NCBI GenBank assembly: GCA_030739735.1
Contig: JASLYQ010000022.1
Location: 1 to 49,322, forward strand
Direction: 5' to 3'
DNA length: 49,322 nt
Origin: Alphaproteobacteria bacterium
GTDB taxonomy: Bacteria > Pseudomonadota > Alphaproteobacteria > UBA7887
Made by a program: the position numbers and the translations under genes. Numbering within the stretch: the first letter of the stretch is position 1; each line of letters starts with the position of its first letter. This document shows, one piece after another, positions 27,709 through 36,977 of the stretch. Below the pieces are notes generated by a model. The model saw only the letters and a program-made list of their open reading frames with translations, did no database searches and was not told the origin of the DNA.

Positions 27709-28337
27709 CACGGCCTCCAAGCGAGAAAGTTTGAGATCACGGCAAGCCCAACCTGCTGACTCTTCTCAGGGTGGAATTGGGTGCCGACCATATTATCACG
27801 TCCGATCGCCGCCGTCACGGCACCGCCATGTTCGACTGTCGCCAAGCGTTCCTCACCGTCGACAACATCGAGTGCATAGCTATGCACAAAATAGCAGTGA
27901 GCACCCGGGTCGATGCCAGTGAAGACCGGATGCTCATGTTCTACTGTCAACGCGTTCCAGCCCATATGCGGCACCTTGATTGCCGCATCGTCTGGCTCGA
28001 GATGCGCCACCTCACCATCAATCCAGCCGAAGCCGTCATGGCTGCCGTGCTCGAGCCCACGGCGCGCCATCAGCTGCATACCGACACAAATGCCGAAGAA
28101 GGGCTTGCCCGCCTCACACACTCCCTCTTCCAGGACATCACGCATGCCGGGCACCGCCTCGATCCCCGCCAAGCAGTCGGCAAAGGCGCCGACGCCAGGC
28201 AGCACAATGCGGTCGGCCACAGCAACCTCGTCGGCATTTGCCGTGACCACGATACGCTCGCCGTTCGCGGCGTGCTCGAAAGCCTTGGCCGCAGAGCGCA
28301 GGTTCCCCGAACCATAATCTATGATCGCGACGGTCAT
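27708..28337 (-). CDS. hisH: Imidazole glycerol phosphate synthase, glutaminase subunit
   Basis: Class I glutamine amidotransferase that feeds ammonia to HisF. The 209 residues have the nucleophile C84 in FGICVGMQ, the oxyanion strand PGVGAF at 47-52, and H189 and E191 in FHPEKSQ. It overlaps the stop of the DUF2628 gene as ATGA and the GNAT gene start as TGATG. Confidence 0.98.
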   Translation of the reverse strand: MTVAIIDYGSGNLRSAAKAFEHAANGERIVVTANADEVAVADRIVLPGVGAFADCLAGIEAVPGMRDVLEEGVCEAGKPFFGICVGMQLMARRGLEHGSHDGFGWIDGEVAHLEPDDAAIKVPHMGWNALTVEHEHPVFTGIDPGAHCYFVHSYALDVVDGEERLATVEHGGAVTAAIGRDNMVGTQFHPEKSQQVGLAVISNFLAWRP

Positions 28338-28741
28338 GATCCTAACACCATCTGCGGTGCAGGTCGGCGCTGGAAGACGGCGTCTAAGAACCGGCGGTCT
28401 GCCTCGGTTTGGTCGCGGCCCGAGGCCAACCCCACCATCACCCAGCCACTACGTTCATATTTTTCGCGCCGCCAATCATTGCCACTACAGCCAGCATACA
28501 CGTTAAGCAACAAGAGCGCCGTAGCACCAACTTCCAGCGGCAGCCAGCCCTCGCCGACAGCGGCCTGGATCACCAAGTGTCCCGCCGCCAGCGCCAACGC
28601 AGCCAGCCACAGCCTGTAATAGACCGCCCACAGTGCACCGAATAAGAAGCCGCCCCAGGCAAAGCCCTCGCGCAGTGCGAGCGCCTCACCCGGCGATGTT
28701 TTACCGGCCTTCATGTGATAAGTGTAAAGGCGTGTGGCCAT
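28334..28741 (-). CDS. DUF2628 membrane protein
   Basis: A 135-residue protein with a short N-terminal part (MATRLYTYHMK), then a hydrophobic region with two to three membrane spans (about 28-83) beginning REGFAWGGFLFGALWAVYYRLW, and a polar tail. This matches the DUF2628 family, found within alphaproteobacterial his operons; function unknown. It starts three bases after the hisB stop and overlaps hisH by four bases, so it is co-expressed with both. Confidence 0.88.
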   Translation of the reverse strand: MATRLYTYHMKAGKTSPGEALALREGFAWGGFLFGALWAVYYRLWLAALALAAGHLVIQAAVGEGWLPLEVGATALLLLNVYAGCSGNDWRREKYERSGWVMVGLASGRDQTEADRRFLDAVFQRRPAPQMVLGS

Positions 28742-28744
28742 GGC

Positions 28745-29353
28745 TTAGCCGTGGGATGCACCCGAACCCAATACCCCCTTCGTCGAGGGCACCTTGGCCG
28801 CCGCCCGCTCATCAATCTCGACGGCCGCGCGCAAAGCCCGCGCAAGGCCCTTGAAGCAGGATTCGGCAATGTGGTGGCTGTTCTCACCGTAGAGGTTCTC
28901 CACGTGCAGCGTGGCGCCAGCAGCCTGGGCGAAGGCTTGGAACCACTCCTTGAACAACTCGGTGTCCACCTCGCCGACTTTGGGCCGCGGCAGTACGACT
29001 CGCCAGACCAAGTAGGGCCGCTGGCTGAGATCAATGGCAACACGCGTCAGGGTCTCGTCCATCGGCACCATAGCCTCACCCCAGCGGCGGATGCCGACGC
29101 GGTCGCCAAGCGCCTCTGCCACGGCAGCCCCAATGACGATGCCGGTGTCCTCGGTGGTGTGGTGCTGGTCGGTGTGCAAATCGCCTTCAGCCTTAACTTC
29201 CAGATCGATCAGACTGTGGCGCGAAAGCTGCTCCAGCATATGATCGAGGAAACCGATTCCGGTCGCCACCTCATAACGGCCTGAGCCGTCGAGATTGAGC
29301 GTTACTTGAACCTTGGTCTCGCGCGTCGCGCGCTCAAGCGTCGCCTTTCGCAT
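28745..29353 (-). CDS. hisB: Imidazoleglycerol-phosphate dehydratase
   Basis: Dehydrates imidazole glycerol phosphate, the sixth step of histidine synthesis. The 202-residue protein is the single-domain form without the phosphatase domain of enterobacterial HisB. Metal-binding segments visible are [28 protein letters not shown] and [19 protein letters not shown]. It leads the hisB-DUF2628-hisH-GNAT-hisA-hisF run and is divergent from hslV with a 100-base spacer. Confidence 0.98.
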   Translation of the reverse strand: MRKATLERATRETKVQVTLNLDGSGRYEVATGIGFLDHMLEQLSRHSLIDLEVKAEGDLHTDQHHTTEDTGIVIGAAVAEALGDRVGIRRWGEAMVPMDETLTRVAIDLSQRPYLVWRVVLPRPKVGEVDTELFKEWFQAFAQAAGATLHVENLYGENSHHIAESCFKGLARALRAAVEIDERAAAKVPSTKGVLGSGASHG

Positions 29354-29399
29354 CAGGGCCTCCTGAGTTGTCGCGCCGCCCTTGTATCAGGAACCGCCA

Positions 29400-29428
29400 C
29401 TTGACCCAAGCCGCAGGACAGCCAATCT
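29400..29428 (+). promoter_or_regulatory. Possible RpoH (heat-shock) promoter for hslVU
   Basis: CTTG (29400-29403), 18 bases, then CCAATCT (29422-29428) fits the alphaproteobacterial sigma-32 pattern CTTG-N17/18-CYTATNT with one mismatch. It ends 25 bases before hslV, leaving a short leader with AGGAAAGG. The same bases also read as TTGACC-17-AATCTA, a fair sigma-70 match. hslVU belongs to the heat-shock regulon in proteobacteria. Confidence 0.45.
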
Positions 29429-29453
29429 AAGGGCTTTCCAGGAAAGGCTCTCA

Positions 29454-30014
29454 ATGACATCCACAGATGATGGCCTTTGGCACGGCACCACCATCCTGTC
29501 GGTGCGCAAAGGTGATACCGTGGTCATCGCTGGCGACGGCCAGGTGACCTTCGGCCAGACCGTGATCAAAGCCAATGCGCGCAAGGTGCGCCGCCTCGGC
29601 GATGGCGCCATCGTGGCCGGTTTCGCCGGCGCAACAGCAGACGCTTTCACGCTCTTCGAACGCCTCGAAGGCCGCCTGGAGCAGTATCCCGACCAGCTCA
29701 CCCGCGCCTGTGTGGAGTTGGCCAAGGACTGGCGCACGGACCGCTATTTGCGCCGCCTCGAAGCCATGCTGGCGGTGGCCGATGCCGAGATCTCGCTGGT
29801 GCTCACAGGGACGGGTGACGTGCTGGAGCCGGCAGACGGCCTCATCGGCATCGGCTCTGGCGGACCTTTCGCGCTTGCCGCCGCGCGCGCCCTAATCGAT
29901 ATCGATGGTCTCGACGCCGAGACCATCGCCCGCAAGGCCATGGGTATCGCCGCCGATATCTGCGTTTACACCAACACCGAAGTCGTCGTCGAAAGCCTCG
30001 GAGAAAGTGCATGA
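29454..30014 (+). CDS. hslV: HslV peptidase subunit of the HslUV protease
   Basis: Proteasome-like peptidase that forms a double hexamer and is opened by HslU. The 186 residues include a short propeptide (1-11) cut before T12, the N-terminal nucleophile, in [20 protein letters not shown] and the [14 protein letters not shown] segment are typical. The ATG at 29454 follows AGGAAAGG and is chosen over an upstream start without such a site. It overlaps hslU as ATGA. Confidence 0.98.
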   Translation: MTSTDDGLWHGTTILSVRKGDTVVIAGDGQVTFGQTVIKANARKVRRLGDGAIVAGFAGATADAFTLFERLEGRLEQYPDQLTRACVELAKDWRTDRYLRRLEAMLAVADAEISLVLTGTGDVLEPADGLIGIGSGGPFALAAARALIDIDGLDAETIARKAMGIAADICVYTNTEVVVESLGESA

Positions 30015-31321
30015 CCGAATTCAGCCCGCGCGAGATCGTCTCCGAACTCGACCGTTTCATCGTCGGTCAGAACGACGCCAAGCGCTCGGTCGCCATCGCG
30101 CTGCGCAACCGCTGGCGACGCATGCAGCTCGATGACGACCTGCGCGAAGAAGTGCTACCCAAGAATATCCTCATGATCGGCCCCACCGGCGTCGGCAAGA
30201 CTGAGATCGCGCGCCGGCTGGCGCGCCTCGCCCAGGCGCCCTTCGTCAAAGTCGAGGCGACCAAGTTCACGGAAGTTGGCTATGTCGGGCGAGATGTGGA
30301 ATCTATTGTCCGCGACCTCGTCGAACTCTCGCTCGCCATGACCCGCGAGCGTCACCGTGCCGCGGTGTGCGCACGCGCCGAAGCGACGGCAGAGGAGCGC
30401 GTACTCGACGCGGTCTGCGGCGAGAAGGCGAGCGCCGAGACACGCCAGAAGTTCCGCAAGATGCTGCGCGAGGGCACGCTCGCCGAGCGTGAAATCGACG
30501 TCGAGGTGCAGGAGGCCGGCATTCCCGGCATGCCGACCTTCGACATTCCCGGCATGCCTGGCGCCAGCATGGGGATGATCAACATCAACGAGATGCTCGG
30601 CAAAGCCATGGGCGGACGCACCAAGACCCGGCGTATGCGCATCGATGAGAGCTACGAGGTGTTGATGGCGGAGGAGAGCGACCGTCTGCTCGACGAGGAG
30701 CGCGTGGTGCGCGAGGCCATCACTGCGGTCGAGCAAAACGGCATCGTCTTTCTCGACGAGATAGATAAGATCTGCGCCCGCACCGAGAAGATGGGCGCCG
30801 ATGTCAGCCGCGAGGGTGTGCAGCGCGATCTGCTGCCGCTAATTGAAGGCACTGTGGTGGCGACCAAGCACGGCCAAGTGCACACCGATCATATTCTGTT
30901 CATAGCCTCCGGCGCCTTCCACCTGGCCAAGCCCGCGGACCTGCTGCCCGAGCTCCAGGGCCGCCTTCCCATCCGAGTCTCGCTCGATCCCCTCGACAAG
31001 GACGATCTCGTGCGCATTCTACGCGAGCCCGAGAACAGCCTGATCCGGCAATATACCGCCTTGCTCGGCACCGAGGAGGTCACCCTCGACTTCACCGACG
31101 ACGGCATCGAAACCATCGCTAGCCTCGCCGCAGAGGTCAACAGCGGGGTGGAGAACATCGGTGCCCGCCGGCTGCACACGGTGATGGAGCGCCTTCTGGA
31201 AGAGATTAGCTTCAGCGCTACCGACAAGCCCAGCACCAGCATCACCATCGACGCAGCCTTCGTCGAAGAGAACATCGGCGACCTGGTACGCAACGCGGAT
31301 TTGACCAAGTTCATTCTGTGA
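30011..31321 (+). CDS. hslU: HslU ATPase subunit of the HslUV protease
   Basis: AAA+ unfoldase that feeds proteins to HslV. The 436 residues have Walker A GPTGVGKT (57-64), the intermediate domain with the glycine/methionine-rich stretch ([15 protein letters not shown]), Walker [10 protein letters not shown] (245-253), and end NADLTKFIL, whose last residues activate HslV. It is coupled to hslV by a 4-base overlap. Confidence 0.98.
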   Translation: MTEFSPREIVSELDRFIVGQNDAKRSVAIALRNRWRRMQLDDDLREEVLPKNILMIGPTGVGKTEIARRLARLAQAPFVKVEATKFTEVGYVGRDVESIVRDLVELSLAMTRERHRAAVCARAEATAEERVLDAVCGEKASAETRQKFRKMLREGTLAEREIDVEVQEAGIPGMPTFDIPGMPGASMGMININEMLGKAMGGRTKTRRMRIDESYEVLMAEESDRLLDEERVVREAITAVEQNGIVFLDEIDKICARTEKMGADVSREGVQRDLLPLIEGTVVATKHGQVHTDHILFIASGAFHLAKPADLLPELQGRLPIRVSLDPLDKDDLVRILREPENSLIRQYTALLGTEEVTLDFTDDGIETIASLAAEVNSGVENIGARRLHTVMERLLEEISFSATDKPSTSITIDAAFVEENIGDLVRNADLTKFIL

Positions 31322-31521
31322 GCGAACGATATCGCCCTGTCGGGCAGTCCGCGCGTGCCAGCAATTACCGTTCCGCAGCAGCTCCTCGGCTTGTGCCCGG
31401 CCCCGGTCGGCATACATTTTTCTCTACCAACTCGCCCGTGATCACTCCTTGTGGGGGCTCTGTCACCGCGTGGTATTCCGAGACCGAAGCTACCTCTGTG
31501 ATTGCGGCCGGCATCATTTAA
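31318..31521 (+). CDS. Short open frame overlapping the hslU stop
   Basis: A 67-codon frame opening with a GTG that overlaps the hslU stop as GTGA. The peptide has no recognised motif and no membrane segment, and the remaining sequence to 31635 is empty as far as I can see. The overlap could mean translational coupling, but chance is equally likely. This is the only candidate in the 314-base gap between hslU and smr. Confidence 0.2.
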   Translation: MSERYRPVGQSARASNYRSAAAPRLVPGPGRHTFFSTNSPVITPCGGSVTAWYSETEATSVIAAGII

Positions 31522-31635
31522 GAGGTCGCCTTTCAGGCCAGCGTTGACGAACCCGCAATCCGTTCGGAAATAAGCATCTAGATCCGCTCCTTTATCTGAG
31601 TCGGATATGGTTCGCCCTAATCCTCCGCGTCCTTA

Positions 31636-32160
31636 CTACCACGCCTTCCTTAGCAGAACATAGAATGCCCCGCCGCCGCCGTCGCGGGGTTGTGCTTGCT
31701 CGATGGCGAGAATACGGCCGGCATTGGGGGCTTCGGCCAGCCAACGCGGCAGCGCCTGGCGCAGCACGCCTTCGCCGTGCCCGCCCTTGCCGGTGATGAT
31801 CAGCAGACAGCGGCGGCCGGCCGATTGCTGGCTGGCAATAAAGATATTCAGTGCGTGATGGGCTTCGCTCTGGGTGTGGCCGTGCAGGTCCAGCCGCGCC
31901 TCGATCGCGGTCTGACCGCGGCGCAGGCGCTGAGCGCTGCGCTTGTCAAGCCCAGCCGTGCGGCCCGGCTGCACCGGTGGCAGCTGGCTCACCGGGCGTG
32001 CCGGGCGACCACCTTTTGCTGCCGGCGCTGGCTCATCCTCGTTGTTGCCATCGCGGCCTGGTAAGCGTATGTCGCCGCGCGTGACGCGGCGCCACAGCGC
32101 TAGGTCCTCAGGGCTCAGCCCCGGCGGGGGCCCGGCCCGCTCACGCCGCCTCTGGCTCAT
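31636..32160 (-). CDS. Smr domain protein (MutS2 C-terminal-like)
   Basis: A 174-residue protein with a charged, probably disordered N-terminus (1-85) and a C-terminal Smr domain: LDLHGHTQSEA (90-100) and the TGKG loop (123-126) followed by GVLRQALPRWL. Smr domains are nucleases or nucleic-acid binders. In alphaproteobacteria this gene normally sits beside mltA; here lutABC lies between. Its start overlaps the end of lutC by 20 bases. Confidence 0.94.
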   Translation of the reverse strand: MSQRRRERAGPPPGLSPEDLALWRRVTRGDIRLPGRDGNNEDEPAPAAKGGRPARPVSQLPPVQPGRTAGLDKRSAQRLRRGQTAIEARLDLHGHTQSEAHHALNIFIASQQSAGRRCLLIITGKGGHGEGVLRQALPRWLAEAPNAGRILAIEQAQPRDGGGGAFYVLLRKAW

Positions 32161-32794
32161 CGACGATCACGATGTGGACGCGGCGCGGGCCGTGGGCGCC
32201 GAGCTCGATTTTTAAGGCGATGTCGCCGGTGCGCGAGGGCCCGCTGATCAGGCTGACAGCGCGCGGCAGGTCGCCGGTGACCCGCAGCCGCGCCATGGCA
32301 TCATCGAGAGTGCCCTCGATGCGGCTCGCACGCAGCACCACCACAGCTGTCTCAGGCACGAAGCTTGCCATGTGCGGGTTATCGGCATTAGCGGTCATGA
32401 CCAGGCTGCCGGTCTCAGCGATGCCGGCCGCGGCTTGGGCCAGACAGACCTGATCGGCGATGCCCGGCGTACCGCGAGTGATCTCCAGCATCGCCTGGGT
32501 GTTCCAGGGCACGGTGTCGAAGTCCGTATCCGCCGTCGCCATAATCGCCGCCGGTAGGTTCTGGCCTGCCAGATAATTAGAGACGGCCGCCGGCAGCGCC
32601 GCCATATCAGGGATACGCACGACTGTTGCGGCGACGGCCTCGGCCTGCTTGGTAAACAGCACAAGGCGCGCCTCACCCTCGACCTGGCCGCGGGCGGGGA
32701 TCGGAGCAGGCACCGGGCGCGGGCCGCGGTCGGTACCGGGTTTGCGCCCGATGCCGGCCCGTACCTTGGCGAGAATATCGTCGCGAGCGCTCAT
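32141..32794 (-). CDS. lutC: Lactate utilization protein C (LUD domain)
   Basis: A 217-residue LUD-domain protein, third component of the LutABC complex that oxidises L-lactate to pyruvate. The typical features are an N-terminal MSARDDILAKVRAGIG, an AETGSLVMTANADNPHMASFVPETAVVVL segment near 135-165 and SGPSRTGDIALKIELGAHGPRRVHIVIV near the C-terminus. The ATG at 32794 follows GGAAGGG and overlaps the lutB stop as ATGA. The 3' end overlaps smr. Confidence 0.94.
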   Translation of the reverse strand: MSARDDILAKVRAGIGRKPGTDRGPRPVPAPIPARGQVEGEARLVLFTKQAEAVAATVVRIPDMAALPAAVSNYLAGQNLPAAIMATADTDFDTVPWNTQAMLEITRGTPGIADQVCLAQAAAGIAETGSLVMTANADNPHMASFVPETAVVVLRASRIEGTLDDAMARLRVTGDLPRAVSLISGPSRTGDIALKIELGAHGPRRVHIVIVDEPEAA

Positions 32795-34203
32795 TTGCGA
32801 CCCTTCCACTGGCTCTGAAAAGAGCGGCGCGCCGGTGCCGGCATGTCACGCACCGAGGTCCAGGCGCCAGCCAGCGGCAGCCGGCGGATGCGGCCGTCAC
32901 GAGCCAGCAAGCGCATGCCGTGCACGGCAATGGCGGTTGCCCAGCGATAAAGCACCGGACGCTGCGCCAGCCAACGCCAAAAGGCAAGACCAAAGCGTTG
33001 GCGGAGTGGTTGTATCTTGCTTTCGAACTCCTGGCGCCGCCATTCCCGCATTAACTTGGGCAGGGGAATGCGCATGGGACAGACGGATTCGCAGCGACCG
33101 CAAAAGGTCGATGCATTGGGCAGGTGGCGGGCACGCTCGATGCCGACCAGAGCCGGGGTCAGCACGGCGCCGATGGGACCGGGATAGACCCAGCCATAGG
33201 CATGGCCGCCGACGGCGCCGTAGACCGGACAGTGGTTCATGCAGGCGCCACAGCGCACGCAACGCAACGCCTCCTGGAAGGGCGTGCCGAGCCAACCCGT
33301 ACGGCCGTTGTCGAGGATCACCACGTGGCAGGACTCGGGGCCCCCTTCCGCGTCTGTGCGCCGCGGGCCTGTCGACAACGTGGTGTAGGCCGCCATCTCC
33401 TGACCCGTGGCCGAGCGCGCCAAAAGGCGCAGCACGGTAGCGAGGTCGTTGAGGGTCGGGATGACCTTGTCGATAGTCGCGAGCACGATATGCATCTTGG
33501 CGAGCCCCTGGCTGAGGTCGCCGTTGCCTTCATTGGTGACGATCACCGAGGAGCCAGTCTCGGCGATGAGAAAATTAGCGCCAGTCAAGCCCACATCGGC
33601 CTCGAAATAGCGTTCGCGCAGAACCTGGCGCGCCTCGCCCACCATATCAGAAATCTCGACCAGCCGGCGGGCGGGATCGAGCGCGGCGTGGCTGTCGCGG
33701 AAAAGGTCGGCAACCTGCTCCTTGGTCTTGTGGATAGCCGGGCCGATGACGTGGCTCGGCGGCTCGTCTGCGAGCTGCAATATGTATTCGCCAAGATCGG
33801 TCTCAATGACCTCGATGCCTTCATCCTCTAGGAAGGGATTGAGCGCAATCTCCTCCGAGATCATGGTCTTACTCTTGGCCATGAGCTTGGCATCGACCGA
33901 GCGGCAGAGCCCCAGAATGATGCGCCGTGCCTCCTCACCGTCACGCGCCCAGTGCACGATGGCACCCTGTTCGGTTGCCTTAACCTCCCACGCTTCAAGG
34001 TAATGGTCGAGGTTCTCGAGTGTGTGGTTGCGGATATCACGACCGGCGTTGCGCAGGGCCCCAAACTCGGGCAGGCGTTCCACCGCAGTGGCACGCGCGT
34101 CGCCGAAGTTGGTGCGCAGCAGGCCAAGCGCTTCCTGTAGCTGGTCATCGTGCAGCGCCTTGTGAGCGATCTCCTTGAAAGCGGACGAGTTGACCTGCAT
34201 CAT
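32791..34203 (-). CDS. lutB: Lactate utilization iron-sulfur protein B
   Basis: A 470-residue protein with an N-terminal LUD domain (glutamate-rich substrate-side motifs such as FLIAETGSSVIVTNEGNGD) and two [4Fe-4S] motifs, CVRCGACMNHCP near 312-323 and CGRCESVCP near 366-374, followed by a C-terminal tail. It relays electrons from lactate oxidation in the LutABC complex. It overlaps both lutA and lutC by four bases (ATGA each). Confidence 0.95.
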   Translation of the reverse strand: MMQVNSSAFKEIAHKALHDDQLQEALGLLRTNFGDARATAVERLPEFGALRNAGRDIRNHTLENLDHYLEAWEVKATEQGAIVHWARDGEEARRIILGLCRSVDAKLMAKSKTMISEEIALNPFLEDEGIEVIETDLGEYILQLADEPPSHVIGPAIHKTKEQVADLFRDSHAALDPARRLVEISDMVGEARQVLRERYFEADVGLTGANFLIAETGSSVIVTNEGNGDLSQGLAKMHIVLATIDKVIPTLNDLATVLRLLARSATGQEMAAYTTLSTGPRRTDAEGGPESCHVVILDNGRTGWLGTPFQEALRCVRCGACMNHCPVYGAVGGHAYGWVYPGPIGAVLTPALVGIERARHLPNASTFCGRCESVCPMRIPLPKLMREWRRQEFESKIQPLRQRFGLAFWRWLAQRPVLYRWATAIAVHGMRLLARDGRIRRLPLAGAWTSVRDMPAPARRSFQSQWKGRK

Positions 34204-34958
34204 CCGCGTCCTATAGCCGGACCGCTCTCGCCCGCCAGGACCTCTGCAACATGGCGCACCTCGACGTCGCTGTTCTCGCGCGAGAGCTTACCGGCCATGT
34301 TAAGCAAGCAGCCGAGATCGCCCGCGAGCAGAGTCTGCGCACCGCTAGCTGCGACGGCTTCCGTCTTCTGGCCGACAATCTTGCCCGAGACTTCAGGATA
34401 TTTGACGCAGAACGTGCCGCCGAAGCCACAGCATTCTTCCGCTCCCTCCAGCTCACTCAGACTGAGGCCCACGACCGAGCCAAGCAATTTCCGCGGCTGC
34501 TCCTTAACGCCGAGCTCGCGCAGGCCTGAACAAGAATCATGATAGGTGACCGTGCCCTGATGACTAGCGTCGACCGCCTCAACACCGCGGCAATTGACCA
34601 GAAACGAGACCAGCTCCCAGGTCTTCTCGGCGAGCAACTCGGCGCGCGCTGACCAGACGGGATCGCTCGCCAGCAACTCGGGAAAATAAACTTTGATTTG
34701 AGCCGCGCAGGAGCCCGACGGCGCCACTACACAATCGAAGTTCTCGAAGGTGGCTATGACATCACGGGCAATGTTCGCCGCGCCCTTGAAGTCGCCCGAA
34801 TTGAAGGCCGGTTGGCCGCAACAGGTCTGGTTCTCAGGCACATACACGCGACAGCCCGCCGTCTCCAGCAACTTGACGGCAGCAAAGCCGACACCGGGTC
34901 GGAACAGATCGACCAGGCAGGTCACGAAGAGGCCGACATCGACCGCGTCGCGGTTCAT
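34200..34958 (-). CDS. lutA: Lactate utilization protein A (CCG-domain iron-sulfur protein)
   Basis: A 252-residue protein with two cysteine-rich CCG domains: C14 with C46-C47 (TCCGQPAFNSG), and C143 with C176-C177 and C184 (ECCGFGGTFC). These hold an iron-sulfur centre and resemble the heterodisulfide reductase and GlpC domains. It leads lutA-lutB-lutC. No lactate permease or LutR regulator lies nearby in the window. The order mltA-lutABC-smr suggests a cassette gained inside a conserved block. Confidence 0.95.
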   Translation of the reverse strand: MNRDAVDVGLFVTCLVDLFRPGVGFAAVKLLETAGCRVYVPENQTCCGQPAFNSGDFKGAANIARDVIATFENFDCVVAPSGSCAAQIKVYFPELLASDPVWSARAELLAEKTWELVSFLVNCRGVEAVDASHQGTVTYHDSCSGLRELGVKEQPRKLLGSVVGLSLSELEGAEECCGFGGTFCVKYPEVSGKIVGQKTEAVAASGAQTLLAGDLGCLLNMAGKLSRENSDVEVRHVAEVLAGESGPAIGRG

Positions 34959-34998
34959 AACGATGGTTCCTTACCAGGTAACTCGGGTGAGGCGGAAC

Positions 34999-36156
34999 CT
35001 AGCGCCGCGCGGACTCGACGTCCAGCCCGCGTGGGAGCAGCAGATATGCGTGGCCCGCGCTCTTCATGCGCCCGGCGATATCAGCAGCCGCATCGCCATG
35101 ACCCCAATAGACGTCGCCACGCACCGGACCGCGGATGGCACCACCGGTGTCCTGGGCAATCATCAGGGACTGCAACGGCGCCCCATCTGGTGTGGTGGTA
35201 TCGAGCCAGACCGGCGTCGACAGCGGCACGAAGCGGCGATCGACGGCCAGACTGCGGCCGGCGGTCAGCATCGCACCTTGAGCGCCGACCGGGCCATCGC
35301 CGTCGAGCACGTCAAAGAAGACATAAGACGCGTTCTCGTTCATCAGCGCCTGAGCCCCGGTGGGATTAGCGTCGAGCCAAGCGCGGATCGTCTGCATCGA
35401 CATGGCCTCGCGCGTCACCTCGCCACGGGCGATCAGCAGGCGGCCGACGGCAGTGTAAGGATGGCCGTTCTGGGCTGCATAGCCAACGCGCAACATGCGC
35501 CCGTCGTCAAGCGCGATGCGGCCCGAGCCCTGGATATGCAGAAAGAAGGCGTCCACGGGATCGTCCACCCAGACGATCTCCAAGTCACGTGCATTGAGAG
35601 CGCCAGCGGCGATCGCAGCACGATCGGCGTAAGGCTTGAGGCGACCATCGACGACTTGCCCGGCAATGCGCTCGCCTACCAGCTCTTTGCGAAAATCACC
35701 CAGGTTGACCATGACCAGCTCTCCGGGTCGCCGGTGTAACGGTGTCGCGTAGCGTTCGCTTCGCGTCAGTGAGCCGTTGAGTGAGGCCTCGTAGTAACCC
35801 GTATACAAACCCTTGCGTTTCTTGCCGTCGGCGGCGGCATACGGGCGAAACCAGTGTTCAAAGAACACGCGCCCGTCCGCCGGGCCGGCCGCCAGCGCGG
35901 TACACATCGGCCGCCAGTCGGCGACCTGGCCAGCAATACCCATGGTGCGCTCGTCAGGCAGGCTCGCCAGCCGATCACAGGAGCGCGCCAAAGCGCCGAG
36001 CGCCTGGCCCTGGTCGTCAGAGCCCCAGCCGGGGAGTGCGGCGAAGGAAACGCGGGTGAGCTGTAACGAAGGCTCGGCAAGCGGCAGCTTGTCCTTGAGC
36101 GTGCAGGCGGCAAGCAGCGCCGCCAGAACCAATGCCGCGAGACGCTCAGTCCTCAC
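34999..36156 (-). CDS. mltA: Membrane-bound lytic murein transglycosylase A
   Basis: Cleaves peptidoglycan glycan strands with formation of 1,6-anhydro ends, in the periplasm. The 385 residues have a lipoprotein signal (LLAAC, C18), an MltA domain in the middle (GLYTGYYEASLNGS region) and a C-terminal 3D domain with AQDTGGAIRGPVRGDVYWG (334-352), which carries the aspartates D336, D348. Its start overlaps the end of the Tim44-domain gene by 11 bases, as is usual in alphaproteobacteria. Confidence 0.96.
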   Translation of the reverse strand: MRTERLAALVLAALLAACTLKDKLPLAEPSLQLTRVSFAALPGWGSDDQGQALGALARSCDRLASLPDERTMGIAGQVADWRPMCTALAAGPADGRVFFEHWFRPYAAADGKKRKGLYTGYYEASLNGSLTRSERYATPLHRRPGELVMVNLGDFRKELVGERIAGQVVDGRLKPYADRAAIAAGALNARDLEIVWVDDPVDAFFLHIQGSGRIALDDGRMLRVGYAAQNGHPYTAVGRLLIARGEVTREAMSMQTIRAWLDANPTGAQALMNENASYVFFDVLDGDGPVGAQGAMLTAGRSLAVDRRFVPLSTPVWLDTTTPDGAPLQSLMIAQDTGGAIRGPVRGDVYWGHGDAAADIAGRMKSAGHAYLLLPRGLDVESARR

Positions 36157-36814
36157 TGTCGGTGTCGATGAGCTGCCAGTTTGGATCGCTCGAGCGGGTG
36201 TCGCGCACGAAGGTCCAGATGTCGGTAATCTTCGCTACTGTCACCGCATCGCCGTCTATCACACCGCCCTCACTGTCGCGCAGCACGTTGACCTGCTCGG
36301 TCAGAAACTTGACCGTCAGCTGTGCCTTGCGGCCAGCCATCTCAGCGCCAACAATATCAGCCAAGATAAAGGAAACCAGTGTGGTCTCGAGGCTCTCGCC
36401 GGCCTTCTCGCGACGATCAATCTCGTCAGCAAAACCTTCGTAGACCGATCCAGCCAGCAGCGCCTTAAGGCTGTGTTTGTCGCCGCTGGCGTACGCTTCC
36501 AGTATTGTTTCAAAAGCGTAGCGCGCCCCGTCGAGAAACTGGCCCTCGCTGAAGCCAGGATCGGCGATCTTGATCTGGGTCATACCGGCCGGCCCGCGGC
36601 GCGGCGGCGGCGGCGGTGCACCCTCCTCTTCGAGCGTCTCGTCGCGCTGTCCGTTGCGATCGGGAAGCGGTATCACTTCGCCGGCATCACGGCGGTGATG
36701 CTCAGGCGGCGGATGGTGGCCGGTGCGCCGGCCCAGCACGCGATGCAGACGCAGCACCAGGAACGCCGCAATCATCGCGAAGATAAATAGGTCGAAAAAC
36801 TGTAGTCCCTGCAT
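36146..36814 (-). CDS. Tim44-domain protein (TimA-like)
   Basis: A 222-residue protein with one N-terminal membrane segment (residues 6-24), a proline- and charge-rich linker and a C-terminal Tim44-like domain (about 90-220; FLDGARYAFETILEAYASGDKHSLKALL). Alphaproteobacterial homologues of the mitochondrial import component Tim44 are placed at the inner membrane; their role is not settled. I use the ATG at 36814 (MQGLQFFDLFIF); the upstream frame would add a charged stretch in front of the membrane anchor. Divergent from fxsA. Confidence 0.9.
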   Translation of the reverse strand: MQGLQFFDLFIFAMIAAFLVLRLHRVLGRRTGHHPPPEHHRRDAGEVIPLPDRNGQRDETLEEEGAPPPPPRRGPAGMTQIKIADPGFSEGQFLDGARYAFETILEAYASGDKHSLKALLAGSVYEGFADEIDRREKAGESLETTLVSFILADIVGAEMAGRKAQLTVKFLTEQVNVLRDSEGGVIDGDAVTVAKITDIWTFVRDTRSSDPNWQLIDTDSED

Positions 36815-36977
36815 GCCATACCTGGCTTCGCCACCGTCGCCATGCGCGAAATACGCCTCCCTTAAGGCGCTATCGGCCAGCGCAGCTTGACTGTAGTCTT
36901 TCCGCCGCCGTCGGTCCAGCCACTGGCGGTGGCGTGTAAAGTATCCCACATGGGGGCTTGCACAGAGGAGAACAAGC

